64,000 nucleotides of DNA from Corynebacterium bovis DSM 20582 = CIP 54.80 (GTDB lineage: Bacteria > Actinomycetota > Actinomycetes > Mycobacteriales > Mycobacteriaceae). Under the pieces are notes generated by a model. That model did not search any database. It was not told where the DNA came from and saw only the letters and a list, made by a program, of their open reading frames with translations. The stretch spans positions 2,418,001 to 2,482,000 of the forward strand of contig NZ_CP047187.1 of assembly GCF_030408615.1 (NCBI RefSeq). The letters are read 5' to 3'. Both the position numbers and the translations under genes were made by a program. The first letter of the stretch is position 1. Every line of letters starts with the position of its first letter. This document shows positions 1 through 13,569 of the stretch, one piece after another.

Positions 1-177
1 CAGATCCTTCGCGACGGCCTCCTGCTGCTTGTTCGCCTCGATGTTGGTCCAGAAGACCTCGTAGCCGACGAACAGGAGCAGCACCGCACCGACGGTGAGG
101 AGCAGCTCCCCGACGACGCCCGCCACCGTGAGGTGTGCGCGCCTGTCCTCCCGCTGCGGTGCCCGGTGTCGTCCCAT
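1..177 (-). CDS. Class E sortase, N-terminal part (cut by window edge)
   Basis: Only the first 59 codons are inside the window; the gene continues past base 1. The visible part has a basic N-terminus (MGRHRAPQREDRR), one long hydrophobic segment (GELLLTVGAVLLLFVGYEVF) and the start of an extracellular stalk (WTNIEANKQQEAV). From memory this matches the N-terminal anchor of actinobacterial class E sortases, membrane transpeptidases that attach surface proteins or pilins to peptidoglycan. The catalytic Cys and Arg lie outside the window and cannot be checked. An ATG three codons upstream (base 186) is in frame. I prefer 177 because a CATAAT box ends exactly 7 bases before it, the spacing seen at other leaderless genes in this window. 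Confidence 0.7.
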   Translation of the reverse strand, partial: MGRHRAPQREDRRAHLTVAGVVGELLLTVGAVLLLFVGYEVFWTNIEANKQQEAVAKDL

Positions 178-184
178 GCCGGAC

Positions 185-190
185 ATTATG
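185..190 (-). promoter_or_regulatory. -10 box of a probable leaderless sortase promoter
   Basis: On the minus strand CATAAT (extended by an upstream TG) is followed by 7 bases and then the ATG at 177. The same -10 to start spacing recurs at 4461, 19640, 53822 and 55237. No clear -35 element is visible. Confidence 0.45.
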
Positions 191-405
191 GCACGGGATG
201 TGCTGCCGTCACAGCGCAGGTGCAACCCTGTGGACACCGGGAGCCCGCGCCACGGCGGGTGGGGCGGCAGGTGGCGCGGCAGGTGGGACGTCGGGCGGTC
301 CGCCGGACGGATCGCCGGGTGGCGCGGCGGGGGCACGGCAGGTGAGACGACGGGCCCGTGGCAGCGGTAAGGTCTGACACGTACCGGCGACCCCCGAGGA
401 GTTCG

Positions 406-1959
406 ATGTCCCTGCTCATCTACCCCGTCTCCGTGGTGATGACCTTCTGGCACCGCATTCTCACCGGGGTTCTCGGCGTCAGCGACGCGACGGCGTGGGC
501 GGTGTCCATCGTCCTGCTCGTCCTCACGGTCCGGCTGTTCCTCCTGCCGTTCGCGTACCGCCAGTTCAAGTCCACCCGCTTCCTCGTGAACCTGCGGCCG
601 CGCGTCGCGGCCCTCGAGGCGGAGTTCGCGGACCGGCACGACCCGGGCGCGGCGCGGGAGAAGCTGCGCCGTCAGCGGGAGCTCCAGCGGGAGGGCGGCT
701 ACCGGATGCGCGACGGCTGCGTCCCCGCGCTCATCCAGGTCCCGTTCTTCCTCGGCCTCTACCAGCTGCTCCTGCGTATCTCCCGGCCGGGCGACCTCGA
801 GGCCACCGAGCACCACGGCGTCGGCGTCCTCGACGGCCAGGACGTCGGGCACTTTCTCGACGCCTCGGTGGCCGGGGTTCCCCTGCCGGCGTACTCCGTG
901 ATGTCCGACGAGCAGTTCGCGTTCCTCGGCACGACGGCGTCGGACGTCTTCCACCTCGCCCTGCCGTTGTGCATCGCGGCGAGCGTCTTCACGACCGCCA
1001 ACTTCGGCTACTCCCTGTACCGCAACTGGCTGACCCTCGACCACAACTCGGCCCTGGCGATCTCCCTGTTCCGGGGCATGTGGCTCCTCCTGCCGGTCCT
1101 CACGCTGTTCCCCCTGATCTTCGGCCTCGGCGGCCCGGCCCCGGTGGCGATCATGTGCTACTGGGTGATGAACAACCTGTGGACGCTCGCCCAGTCGCTG
1201 GGCCTGCACCTCACCCTGGACCGGATCGTCCCGTACACGCCGGAGTTCATGGAGCACCGGGACCGGATGCGTGACGCCCGCCGGGCCCGACGGGCCGAGG
1301 TCCGGGAGGCTCGCCGCGGGCTCGCCCGTCGGGAGCGGGAGCGGTCCCGGGCGGTGCGCGCCGCGTCGCGGGAGGAGCGGCGGGCGGTCGCCGCGCGTGT
1401 CGCCGAGGAGTCCCGCCTGGACCAGATCGCGACCGACCGTGTCGTCCACCGCGAGCGGTACGCGCGGGCGGAGGTCAAGGAGCGCCGGCGTGCGGAGGCC
1501 GCCGCCGCCCGGGCCGCGGCCGCCGCCGGAAGGAAGGATGCCGGGGAGGGTGCCGGGTCCGGGTCGGGGGCCGACGACGACGCCGGGGCCGGCGACCGCG
1601 ACGCCACGACCGACAGCGGAGCCGGTGACCCCGGCCGGCAGACCGGCGACCGGGATGCGACGGCAGACGACGACGCCGGTGACGCGGGGCAGCAGACCGG
1701 CGACCGGGACGGGACGTGCGATGACGCCGCCCCCTGCGACTGCGCGGAGGCGGAGCGGATCCGGACGGAGTTCCCGGAGGACACCCTCGACGCGCCGTAC
1801 GGCCGGCACGCCCTGCCGGTCCGCCGGTCCGCCCGCTGCGGTGGTGACGTCGACACCCACCCGACCCCCGCCGACAGCACCGACGCCGCCGCCCCCGACG
1901 CGGACAGCACCCCCGGCACCGGCCGGGACGACACGACGGAGACGGACCCGACGGCGTGA
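406..1959 (+). CDS. yidC: YidC/Oxa1-family membrane protein insertase with long charged tail
   Basis: The protein (517 aa) inserts and folds membrane proteins, alone or with SecYEG. The first ~290 residues hold the YidC/Oxa1 core: an N-terminal pair of hydrophobic segments, a cytoplasmic helical hairpin rich in Arg/Glu, the segment VPALIQVPFFLGLYQLLLR, and two more membrane segments ending in IMCYWVMNNLWTLAQ. It lacks the large periplasmic domain of the Gram-negative protein, as expected. Residues ~300-395 form a very Arg-rich, Glu/Ala-rich stretch likely to be helical. The rest is an acidic low-complexity tail with imperfect repeats around TGDRDATAD. The ATG at 406 was chosen because a GAGGAG Shine-Dalgarno sits just upstream. 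It could be a second YidC paralogue; its partners are not visible here. Confidence 0.88.
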   Translation: MSLLIYPVSVVMTFWHRILTGVLGVSDATAWAVSIVLLVLTVRLFLLPFAYRQFKSTRFLVNLRPRVAALEAEFADRHDPGAAREKLRRQRELQREGGYRMRDGCVPALIQVPFFLGLYQLLLRISRPGDLEATEHHGVGVLDGQDVGHFLDASVAGVPLPAYSVMSDEQFAFLGTTASDVFHLALPLCIAASVFTTANFGYSLYRNWLTLDHNSALAISLFRGMWLLLPVLTLFPLIFGLGGPAPVAIMCYWVMNNLWTLAQSLGLHLTLDRIVPYTPEFMEHRDRMRDARRARRAEVREARRGLARRERERSRAVRAASREERRAVAARVAEESRLDQIATDRVVHRERYARAEVKERRRAEAAAARAAAAAGRKDAGEGAGSGSGADDDAGAGDRDATTDSGAGDPGRQTGDRDATADDDAGDAGQQTGDRDGTCDDAAPCDCAEAERIRTEFPEDTLDAPYGRHALPVRRSARCGGDVDTHPTPADSTDAAAPDADSTPGTGRDDTTETDPTA

Positions 1960-1986
1960 CCGCCGGGCCGCTGCGGTGCCTGACCG

Positions 1987-2060
1987 CCGCGTCCGTATCC
2001 CCTCTGTAACCCCCGTGTCCCCCGCGACTACCGCGTCCGTATCCCCTCTGTAACCCCCGT
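1987..2060. repeat. Perfect 30-bp direct repeat, 44-bp offset
   Basis: Bases 1987-2016 and 2031-2060 are identical (30 bp beginning CCGCGTCCGT and ending TAACCCCCGT). They lie between the convergent yidC and tetR genes. No gene is visible in this 129-bp gap. Confidence 0.85.
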
Positions 2061-2088
2061 ATCGACCGCGACGGCCGGGCCGCCCGGC

Positions 2089-2727
2089 TCAGATCGAGTA
2101 CATCATCGGGGTGGTGTACAGCAGTTGCTTCGCGAGCTCGCGGGCGGTCTGCAGCGGGGTGACGTCCCGGCTCATCTTCGCGCCGGCGAGCCCCCCGTCG
2201 AGAAACACCATCAGCTGGTCGGCGAGCGTCCGGGAGGCGTAGCCGAACTTCTCCGTGAGCAGTTCGGCCATGGTGTCGCGGCACCACCGGCGGTGTTCGA
2301 GGGCGGCGGCGCGGATGCGCTGCTCGCTCTCCGTCTCCGGCCGGGGGTACTCGCTCGCGGCGTTCTGGAAGTGGGAGCCGCGGAAGTTCTTGCCCGGTTC
2401 CTCGGCGATGCACATGTCGAAGAACGCGACAATGCGGTCCTCCGGCTTGTCCATGTTCTCGACGAACGCCTCCCAGCGGCGACGCCAGTCCGCGTCGAGT
2501 TCCTCGAGGTAGGCGACCACGAGGTTGTCCTTCGACCCGAACAGGGAGTAGAGGCTGGCCTTGGCGACGTCGGCGTCGCGGAGGATCCGGTCGATGCCGA
2601 TGACGCGGATGCCCTCGGTCGTGAACAGGGCGGTGGCGCTGGCGAGGAGCCGCTGCCGGGGGCCCGGGCGGTTGCGACGCCGGGCGGTCGACCCGCTCTT
2701 CGCGCCCCGGCTTCCTGCGGTTGCCAT
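2089..2727 (-). CDS. TetR/AcrR-family transcriptional regulator
   Basis: This 212-residue protein has the usual TetR layout. An N-terminal helix-turn-helix (about residues 22-70) contains TTEGIRVIGIDRIL and VAKASLYSLFGSKDNLV, the recognition helix and following YxxFxSK motif. A C-terminal all-helical ligand-binding domain follows, with a CRDTMAELL segment. The ATG at 2727 is preceded by GGAGG at the right distance; an upstream in-frame start is unlikely. It faces yidC and sits beside the universal stress gene, so its target is not evident. The ligand is unknown. Confidence 0.88.
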   Translation of the reverse strand: MATAGSRGAKSGSTARRRNRPGPRQRLLASATALFTTEGIRVIGIDRILRDADVAKASLYSLFGSKDNLVVAYLEELDADWRRRWEAFVENMDKPEDRIVAFFDMCIAEEPGKNFRGSHFQNAASEYPRPETESEQRIRAAALEHRRWCRDTMAELLTEKFGYASRTLADQLMVFLDGGLAGAKMSRDVTPLQTARELAKQLLYTTPMMYSI

Positions 2728-2869
2728 CGGCCCTCCTGCTCCGCTGTCGGTTGTCGGTCTGGGTGTCGCTGTCCGGCGCCGGCGGTCCGGCCGGCCCGGG
2801 GGACGTGATCCGGGGTGTGACTTTACACGACGCCGTGACCACGTCACGGGCCCAGCGGCCCCGGCCGGC

Positions 2870-3778
2870 TCAGTGCTCGCGGGTCCGGCCGGTCGGGCGG
2901 ACGACCATGAGGGGGCACGGCGAGTACTGGAGCAGCGCCCGGGAGCTGGAGCCGAGCACCATGCCCTTGAAGCCGCCCCGGCCGCGCGACCCCACGACGA
3001 GCAGCTGCGCGTCCTCGGCGTTGTCGATGAGCGCGGGCACGGGCCGGTCGCGTTCGACGACGGCCTCGACCTTCACGTTCGGGTACTGCTCGCAGAGGGG
3101 CTTCAGTTCCTCGTGGAGGAGCGCCTGCTCCTCGTCGCGGGCCCGGTCGAGCGCCGTGGCCAGGCCGGCGAGGGTGGCGCTGAGCTCCGCGTCCGACCAG
3201 CTGTGCACCGCGCGGAGCGTCGCACCCCGCGCGTCAGCCTCCTCGAACGCCCGGTGGAGCGCGTCGCGGGAGACGTCGGACCCGTCGACACCGACGACGA
3301 CGGGGCCGTACTTCGTCTCGTCGCACACCCCGGAGTCCTTGCGGAGGATGACGACCGGGCACTCGGCGTGGCTGACGACCGCCGAGGAGACGGACCCGAG
3401 GACGAGGCCGGAGAACCCGCCGAGACCACGGGAGCCCATGACGATCATCTCGGCCTCGCGGGACTCCTCCAGCAGCAGGTCGATCGGGTTGGACTCCTCG
3501 ACGCGGTGGGACACCGGGATGTCCGGGTCGACGGCGAGCACCGCCTCGCGGGCGGCGTCGACCTTGTCCATCGCCTCGGTCTCGAGCTCGTCGAAGAGCT
3601 CCTGCGGCGGGACCATGCCGTCCGCGTACAGGAACTGCGGGATGGTGTATGCGGTGACGAGCTTCACACCCTGCTTCCGCTTCGCTGCGGCGTTCGCCGC
3701 CCACTGGACGGCGACGGCGCCGGCGGGGGATCCGTCGACGGCGATGACGATACTGCGCGTACTGCTGTTCGCGGACAT
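2870..3778 (-). CDS. Universal stress protein, tandem UspA domains
   Basis: The 302-residue cytosolic protein contains two UspA domains (about 8-145 and 155-295). Each has the ATP-binding G-2x-G-9x-G(S/T) signature: GSRGLGGFSGLVLGSVSS in the first and GSRGRGGFKGMVLGSSSR in the second. It begins with the typical IVIAVDGSPAGAVAVQWA strand and loop. Tandem UspA proteins of this size are common in actinobacteria and are linked to dormancy, hypoxia or general stress, probably through ATP sensing. The start is supported by AAAGGGG 8 bases upstream. It is monocistronic as far as can be seen. Confidence 0.93.
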   Translation of the reverse strand: MSANSSTRSIVIAVDGSPAGAVAVQWAANAAAKRKQGVKLVTAYTIPQFLYADGMVPPQELFDELETEAMDKVDAAREAVLAVDPDIPVSHRVEESNPIDLLLEESREAEMIVMGSRGLGGFSGLVLGSVSSAVVSHAECPVVILRKDSGVCDETKYGPVVVGVDGSDVSRDALHRAFEEADARGATLRAVHSWSDAELSATLAGLATALDRARDEEQALLHEELKPLCEQYPNVKVEAVVERDRPVPALIDNAEDAQLLVVGSRGRGGFKGMVLGSSSRALLQYSPCPLMVVRPTGRTREH

Positions 3779-3909
3779 GGTTCGGCCCCTTTCAGCCTGA
3801 GGATTTCCTCTACACCACCATTATCTCCCCCCGTGGCGCGCGGGGCACGGAACCTGTGAGCGCCGACCTGAACGGGGGTGGTGGTCGCGCGACACAGGGC
3901 CGCGGCGGC

Positions 3910-4016
3910 GCGACCCAGTGCACGGGGAGGGCACGACAGTGCGCCAGCGCGGCACCGCCGCGGAGCGACCCAGCGCGCGGGGAGGGCACGACAGCACACC
4001 AGCGCGGCACGGAGCC
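3910..4016. repeat. Diverged ~55-bp tandem repeat in a gene-free stretch
   Basis: Two units beginning GCGACCCAG at 3910 and 3965 share most of their sequence (GGGGAGGGCACGACAG and CCAGCGCGGCAC in both). They lie in the ~510-bp interval 3779-4288, in which I see no convincing gene. Long open frames there are GC-rich shadows. Confidence 0.6.
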
Positions 4017-4288
4017 ACCCACACCTGGACCGGCGGGACACGACCGGCGGAGCACGGGATAAGGTGTGGCGGACGGGACACACCGCGGTGGCCGTCTCCG
4101 GCGACCACCACGGACCGTGTCCCCCGTTCCGCACCGTCACCCCCTCCGGTGCCGGCGTCGTCCCCCCCTTACCCGAATCCCCACCCGACCCCGGCCGACC
4201 CCCGGTCGCGCCACGGTCGGCCCCGGTCAGACCCCTACCAGCCCCCCCGACCGGGCCCGGGTCAGCGACCCGGGACAAGCCCCCGACC

Positions 4289-4453
4289 TCAGGCCTGGGG
4301 CACGCGCGGCGTCGGCAGCGGCACATCGTGCGCCGCCGGGGCGTTGCTCGGGGAGAAGATCTCGTAGAGGAACCGGGCGACCTGGCCGAGCAGCTGGCCG
4401 AGACCGGTCTGGAGGAACGTGACGAACTGTGCAGTGATGGCTGAGATATCCAT
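4289..4453 (-). CDS. Small amphipathic protein, 54 residues
   Basis: This 54-codon gene encodes MDISAITAQFVTFLQTGLGQ, then LLGQVARFLYEIFSP, then a polar Pro/Ala-rich tail. The first ~37 residues would form one or two amphipathic helices with few charges; there is no signal peptide. Size and amphipathic character recall the small cell-envelope proteins of corynebacteria (PorA/PorH class), but I see no specific similarity and do not assign that function. Support for coding: a clean start, and TACACT exactly 7 bases upstream of the ATG, the leaderless arrangement seen elsewhere here. Its start codon abuts the putative GTG start of the divergent RluA gene. Confidence 0.6.
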   Translation of the reverse strand: MDISAITAQFVTFLQTGLGQLLGQVARFLYEIFSPSNAPAAHDVPLPTPRVPQA

Positions 4454-5668
4454 GTGAGGGAGTGTAATCTGAGCGCCGCGCCGTTACCAGTCGTTTCCGG
4501 GATTAATCCGTCCCGGGTGCGTGTCGCTGAGCCCTTGACGGCTCTGCAGCTGATACAGACCGTCGTCGCCGGGCAGCGCCACCGGCACCCCGGTGACGAC
4601 GACGCCGCGATCATGCGGCGGTTCGACGACGGCCTCGTGCGCCTCCGCGACGGCACGCGGCTGCGCCCGTCGGACCCCCTGCGACCGGGGACGGACATGT
4701 GGTTCTACCGCATGCCCGCGGAGGAGCGGCCGAACCCGTTCCCGCTCCACGAGCTGGAGCGCGACGCCGCCACGCTCGTCGTCCACAAACCGCCGTTCAT
4801 GGCGACCCTCCCCCGGGGCGACCACATCACGCAGACGGCGCTGGTCCGCGCGCGGGTCGACTGGGACCTGCCCGACCTCGCCCCGGCGCACCGGCTCGAC
4901 CGGCTCACCCGCGGGGTGCTGCTGTTCACCACCCGGCCCGAGGTCCGGGGCGCGTACCAGCGGTTGTTCGAGCAGCGGGCCGTGCACAAGGAGTACGAGG
5001 CGGTCACCATGCCGCCGCCGGGGGTCACCCTCCGGAAGGGGGACGACGCCACGCTTCCCCCGGCCGCGTTCGGACACTCCGGAACCGGTGGTGCCGTCGA
5101 CCGCGACGAGGCGGGTCCGCCGGCGGCCGTCGGGAAGGCCGGGACTGGCGGATCCGTGGACCGCGAGGAGCTGTGTCCGCCGGCGACGTTCGACCTGCCG
5201 GCGGGGGCGCTGCACCCTGATTCGCCGCCGCAGCGGCTCCCCGCGCCGACGCCGGAGCGCCCGTGGCGCACGGAGCACCGGATGATGAAGCTGCGGGGGC
5301 ATCTGTCCGCCCACCTGGAGGACGGCGAGCCGAACGCGGTGACGGACATCACCGGCGTCCGGGTCGCGGACGCGTCCGAGGTCGGCGTCGCCGGCGAGGG
5401 GCCACGCCTGGTGTGGAGGCTCCAGCCGCGGACGGGCCGCACCCACCAGCTGCGGCTGACGATGCGGCTGCTCGGGATGCCGATCGTCGACGACCCGATC
5501 TACGCCGAGATCAGCGACGTCGCCCTGCACGACCTTGAGGCACCGCTACCGTACGTGCCGTTCATCGACGAGGAGGACCACAGCCGCCCGATGGGCCTGA
5601 CCGCGAAGGTCCTGGCGTTCACGGATCCGCTGACCGGTGAGGACCGGCGAATCGAGACGCCGTACTGA
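4454..5668 (+). CDS. RluA-family RNA pseudouridine synthase
   Basis: The enzyme (up to 404 aa) isomerises uridine to pseudouridine in RNA, probably rRNA or tRNA. The catalytic motif HRLDRLTRGVLLF (Asp in the centre) is near residue 156. The C-terminal motif RTGRTHQLRLTMRLLGMPIV is near residue 325. An S4-like N-terminal region (RLRPSDPLRPGTDMWFY) precedes it. A poorly conserved Ala/Pro/Arg-rich insert of ~80 residues (about 195-275) separates the two halves of the catalytic domain. The start is uncertain: GTG 4454 has no Shine-Dalgarno, and GTG 4517 is an alternative. The target uridine cannot be told from sequence. Confidence 0.85.
   Translation: MRECNLSAAPLPVVSGINPSRVRVAEPLTALQLIQTVVAGQRHRHPGDDDAAIMRRFDDGLVRLRDGTRLRPSDPLRPGTDMWFYRMPAEERPNPFPLHELERDAATLVVHKPPFMATLPRGDHITQTALVRARVDWDLPDLAPAHRLDRLTRGVLLFTTRPEVRGAYQRLFEQRAVHKEYEAVTMPPPGVTLRKGDDATLPPAAFGHSGTGGAVDRDEAGPPAAVGKAGTGGSVDREELCPPATFDLPAGALHPDSPPQRLPAPTPERPWRTEHRMMKLRGHLSAHLEDGEPNAVTDITGVRVADASEVGVAGEGPRLVWRLQPRTGRTHQLRLTMRLLGMPIVDDPIYAEISDVALHDLEAPLPYVPFIDEEDHSRPMGLTAKVLAFTDPLTGEDRRIETPY
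4461..4466 (-). promoter_or_regulatory. -10 box for the 54-residue gene
   Basis: TACACT on the minus strand, 7 bases before the ATG at 4453, fits a leaderless promoter. It lies inside the first codons of the divergent gene if that gene starts at 4454. Confidence 0.45.
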
Positions 5669-5754
5669 CACTGATGCGCACTGACGTCCCGGCGGCGGCT
5701 TTCGGGCGCGGGGGCCGGTGACCGTCGTCCACGACCGACCCCACCCCCCCTTCT

Positions 5755-5908
5755 GACTCGTCCCCTCCGGGCGGACGCACGGACCCCCACACCCGAGCGT
5801 TTTTCGACTGGCCTTCTCCGGGCGGGCCACAGGGCCCCCGGCACCCGGGCGTTTCTCGACTCTTCCCCTCCGGGCGGACGCACGGGATCCCGACACCCGC
5901 GCCCGCTC
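5755..5908. repeat. Three diverged ~51-bp tandem units downstream of the rluA-like gene
   Basis: Units starting GACTCG (5755), GACTGG (5806) and GACTCT (5858) share CCTCCGGGCGG and ACACCCG blocks. They fill most of the 5669-5963 gap between the RluA gene and the rRNA terminator. No gene is visible in that gap. Confidence 0.6.
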
Positions 5909-5963
5909 CGCACGAGGGGTGGGCGCGGAACGCCGCACGGGCCACGGGGCGGGAAAAGGGCAC

Positions 5964-5994
5964 AAAAAAAGGTGGGGTGGTGCCACACCCCCAC
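5964..5994 (-). terminator. Rho-independent terminator of the rRNA operon
   Basis: Read on the minus strand, a GC-rich stem (GTGGGGGTG paired with CACCCCAC, one bulge, loop TGGCAC) is followed by seven T residues. It lies about 90 bases beyond the 5S gene. Confidence 0.7.
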
Positions 5995-6081
5995 AACCCG
6001 GTGACCACCCAACCCCTGACAGGGACGGTGACCACACAGGCCGTGAAGGGGTGACACCACCCCACCACACACAAAGAAAAA

Positions 6082-6200
6082 TGCCGGCGGTGACCTACTC
6101 TCCCACACCCTCCCGGGTGCAGTACCATCGGCGCAGGCAGGCTTAGCTTCCGGGTTCGGAAAGGGACCGGGCGTGACCCCGCCGCTAAAACCACCGACAA
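6082..6200 (-). rRNA. rrf: 5S ribosomal RNA
   Basis: Read on the minus strand, the sequence runs from GGTGGTTTTAGCGGCGGGG through CCGAACCCGGAAGCTAAG and GGTAGTACTGCAC-like positions to GGGAGAGTAGGTCACCGCC. This is the typical actinobacterial 5S layout of ~118 nt. Ends are approximate to a few bases. Confidence 0.93.
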
Positions 6201-6371
6201 ACACAACAGAACAACCACACGCACCCCACACACCCCCGGGAACAACCCCAAGGGAGTGCCGGCACGTCGTGACGCTCCAGACACTGCACAACAGACGCGA
6301 GAATCAACACCCACAACACACACCAAACAGTGCGAACCACGGGCAACACTTTTTGCACACACACCCAACCA

Positions 6372-11312
<4,941 letters not shown>

Positions 11313-11670
11313 CATAGGCAATATCAAAGAAAGCCCAACCACTGGCAAAACAAAACATCATCACAGCAACCACGCCCGACACACAGCCGGACGCAGCTAC
11401 CACACTGACCGTCGCCACCACCCCAACGGGGGGTCAGGGCAGCGACAACAAAATAAATTACAAACAATACTCACAAACCAAAGGTCGCAAGCACCACCTG
11501 CAACACAAATCCAGTGACAGTGACACCATGACGACACAAACAATCACATATTTAACAAGCGATCAACACTTGCCGGTACGCGAACCATTCATGCCAGACA
11601 CGACAACCACCGATCACAGCACCTGCGCCACACACGGCACCAGCACCAAAGATCAGAGCACTTGGTTCAT

Positions 11671-11700
11671 CACGCTATTGAGTTCTCAAACATCATGCGC
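11671..11700 (-). promoter_or_regulatory. rRNA leader antitermination-type motif (boxA region)
   Basis: The minus strand contains GATGTTTGAGAACTCAATAG, close to the conserved leader element of actinobacterial rrn operons, about 360 bases upstream of mature 16S. Confidence 0.65.
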
Positions 11701-11751
11701 ACACAACCACACCGACCAAGCGGCCGGAACAGTCCGTGTGACAGGACCAGA

Positions 11752-11781
11752 ACCTTACAACACCCGGTGGCAGCAAAGCAA
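11752..11781 (-). promoter_or_regulatory. Candidate rRNA operon promoter
   Basis: On the minus strand TTGCTT and TAAGGT are separated by 18 bases, about 440 bases upstream of 16S and ~50 bases before the leader motif. The rest of 11313-12003 holds leader and upstream sequence with no gene that I can support. Confidence 0.4.
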
Positions 11782-12003
11782 ACCCCAGATGAACACCCAG
11801 TTCACAGCCCCGAAGAAGATCGGGTGTTGGATTGTCAGGGCCGTTGTCCTACCGCCGGTTCTCACAGCGTCTCGCTGGAGTCTCAGGCGGTGTCGGTCGC
11901 GCTGACTCCGATAAATGTACACACCGCCGACGGGGGACACAACCTCGCAGGTCAACCTGTGTTTTCGGTCCGCATCCGCGGTCTCCACGGCGCCGGTGTT
12001 CGT

Positions 12004-12105
12004 CTGTCCCGGCGCGCCGGCGGTCCCTGTCGTCATTCCGTCCCGGCGGGGCGGCGGTCCCGGTCGCCATCCTGTCCCGGCGGGGCGGCGGTCCCCGTCG
12101 CCCCA
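12004..12105. repeat. Three 34-bp tandem repeats upstream of rrn
   Basis: Units start at 12004, 12038 and 12072, each containing GTCCCGGCG and GGCGGTCCC. They occupy the gap between the rRNA promoter region and the 3' end of the convergently placed permease gene. Confidence 0.8.
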
Positions 12106-12132
12106 TGACCCGGCCAGGCACCGGCCCCGCGG

Positions 12133-13569
12133 TCAGAGCCGCGTCATATCCGTCGCCCGCACCATGCTCCGGGCCAGCCCCCATCCGAGGCCCGCGAGTG
12201 CGAGCGCCACCGTCGGGAACAGGAGCCACCGCACGACGACCGTCCCGGACCAGTCCTCCCCGGTGCCGTCGGGCCCCAACCCGATCCACACCACGAGCAC
12301 GATGACGCCGGCCATCACGACCCCGGTCAGCACACTAGCCGGGACGACGAGCCAGCCGACCCAGCGCCCGTGGAACCTCGCCAGGATCACCGCCCCGACG
12401 ATGACACCCGCACCGCAGTACGTGCCGACGACCAGCCCTCCCCCGAGGCCGACCCAGAGGAGCAGCGCCAGGCCGGACGCGCTCCCGCCCATGTCACCGA
12501 TGGTGGCCAGCTCCCCGTCCGCGCCCGGGGCCGTCCGCGCGCGCAGCACCGCGCCGGCCATGACGATCGCTCCCACTGCGCTCCCCAGCACCGGGGACAG
12601 CCACATCGCGCTCGTCACGCGCCGCAGCCAGGTCCGCCGGTCACCGCTGAACGTGATCCAGCGGGCGAGGCCGTCACTGACCCCGTCCGCGGCGACCGGG
12701 AGGCCCCACACCAGCGCGAGCATGGGCAACGCCGTCCCCGCCGTGGTGGCGTCGCGGTCGGTCAGCCCGACGAACGCGAACACCGCGAGGCCGATCACCA
12801 CCGTCGCGCCCCAGAACCGCAGCTGGGTGCGTCGCACCGGGTCGGTGATGAGCTCCCGGTCCGCACTCCGCACCCGGGGCCCGGGCCCGGGACGTCGGCG
12901 TCCGGTGCGGTCCTCGGGGGTCGACGCCGCGGTCACCTGCCCGTCATGGCCGGCGGGGAGGGCCGTCGTGGCCGACCGGCCGGGGGCGCGGTGGCGCAGG
13001 AGGGAGGGGTCGGCGGGGACGTCGCCGTCCTCCGTGGGGGACATCGGGTTCACGAGGTCCGCGACGAGCGCACCGACGCCGATCACCCCGACGACCAGCA
13101 GGGCCGCCACCGCCTCGGACACCGGCACGGACCGTCCCCCGATGAACACGGCCCCGATGACGGCCTCCGTGACGACCGTCGCCGGGAGACGGGTGAGCAA
13201 CGCGTGGAGACGGATGTCCCGGCTGCCGAACCCGAACGTGATGAGAACGCTCCGGCCCGCCCAGCCGACGCGGACCCAGGCGTACCCCAGGAACACGGTC
13301 ATCACGAACGTCCAGATGTCCCAGCCGTCGCTCCGTCCCCGGACGAGGAAGACGAGGAGGACCATGAGGACGGTGTACGAGGTCACCATGAGACTGACGT
13401 CGGCCCTGACCTGCGTCGCCGCGAGCCACAGGTGGTCGCGGAGCCTGATGCGTCCGGCCGGTGCGGTGCGGTGTGCCGACGGGCCGGGTCCGGTGGCGGA
13501 GCCCGGTGCGGTGGGTGAACCAGTCCCGGTGGCGGAGCCCGGTGCGGTGGAGGAGGTCCCGTCGGTCAC
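12133..13569 (-). CDS. ABC transporter permease-like multi-spanning membrane protein
   Basis: The 478-residue protein has about ten hydrophobic segments in two blocks, separated near residues 185-245 by a polar, Arg/Asp-rich loop. The first ~45 residues are a Thr/Gly/Pro repeat (variants of GSATGTGSPTAP). I recognise no enzyme motif. It overlaps the ABC ATPase gene upstream by ATGA (13566-13569), so translation is probably coupled and it is most likely the membrane partner of that ATPase. With the GntR gene this resembles YtrA-type ABC operons that respond to cell-wall stress; the transported compound is unknown. Confidence 0.75.
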   Translation of the reverse strand: MTDGTSSTAPGSATGTGSPTAPGSATGPGPSAHRTAPAGRIRLRDHLWLAATQVRADVSLMVTSYTVLMVLLVFLVRGRSDGWDIWTFVMTVFLGYAWVRVGWAGRSVLITFGFGSRDIRLHALLTRLPATVVTEAVIGAVFIGGRSVPVSEAVAALLVVGVIGVGALVADLVNPMSPTEDGDVPADPSLLRHRAPGRSATTALPAGHDGQVTAASTPEDRTGRRRPGPGPRVRSADRELITDPVRRTQLRFWGATVVIGLAVFAFVGLTDRDATTAGTALPMLALVWGLPVAADGVSDGLARWITFSGDRRTWLRRVTSAMWLSPVLGSAVGAIVMAGAVLRARTAPGADGELATIGDMGGSASGLALLLWVGLGGGLVVGTYCGAGVIVGAVILARFHGRWVGWLVVPASVLTGVVMAGVIVLVVWIGLGPDGTGEDWSGTVVVRWLLFPTVALALAGLGWGLARSMVRATDMTRL

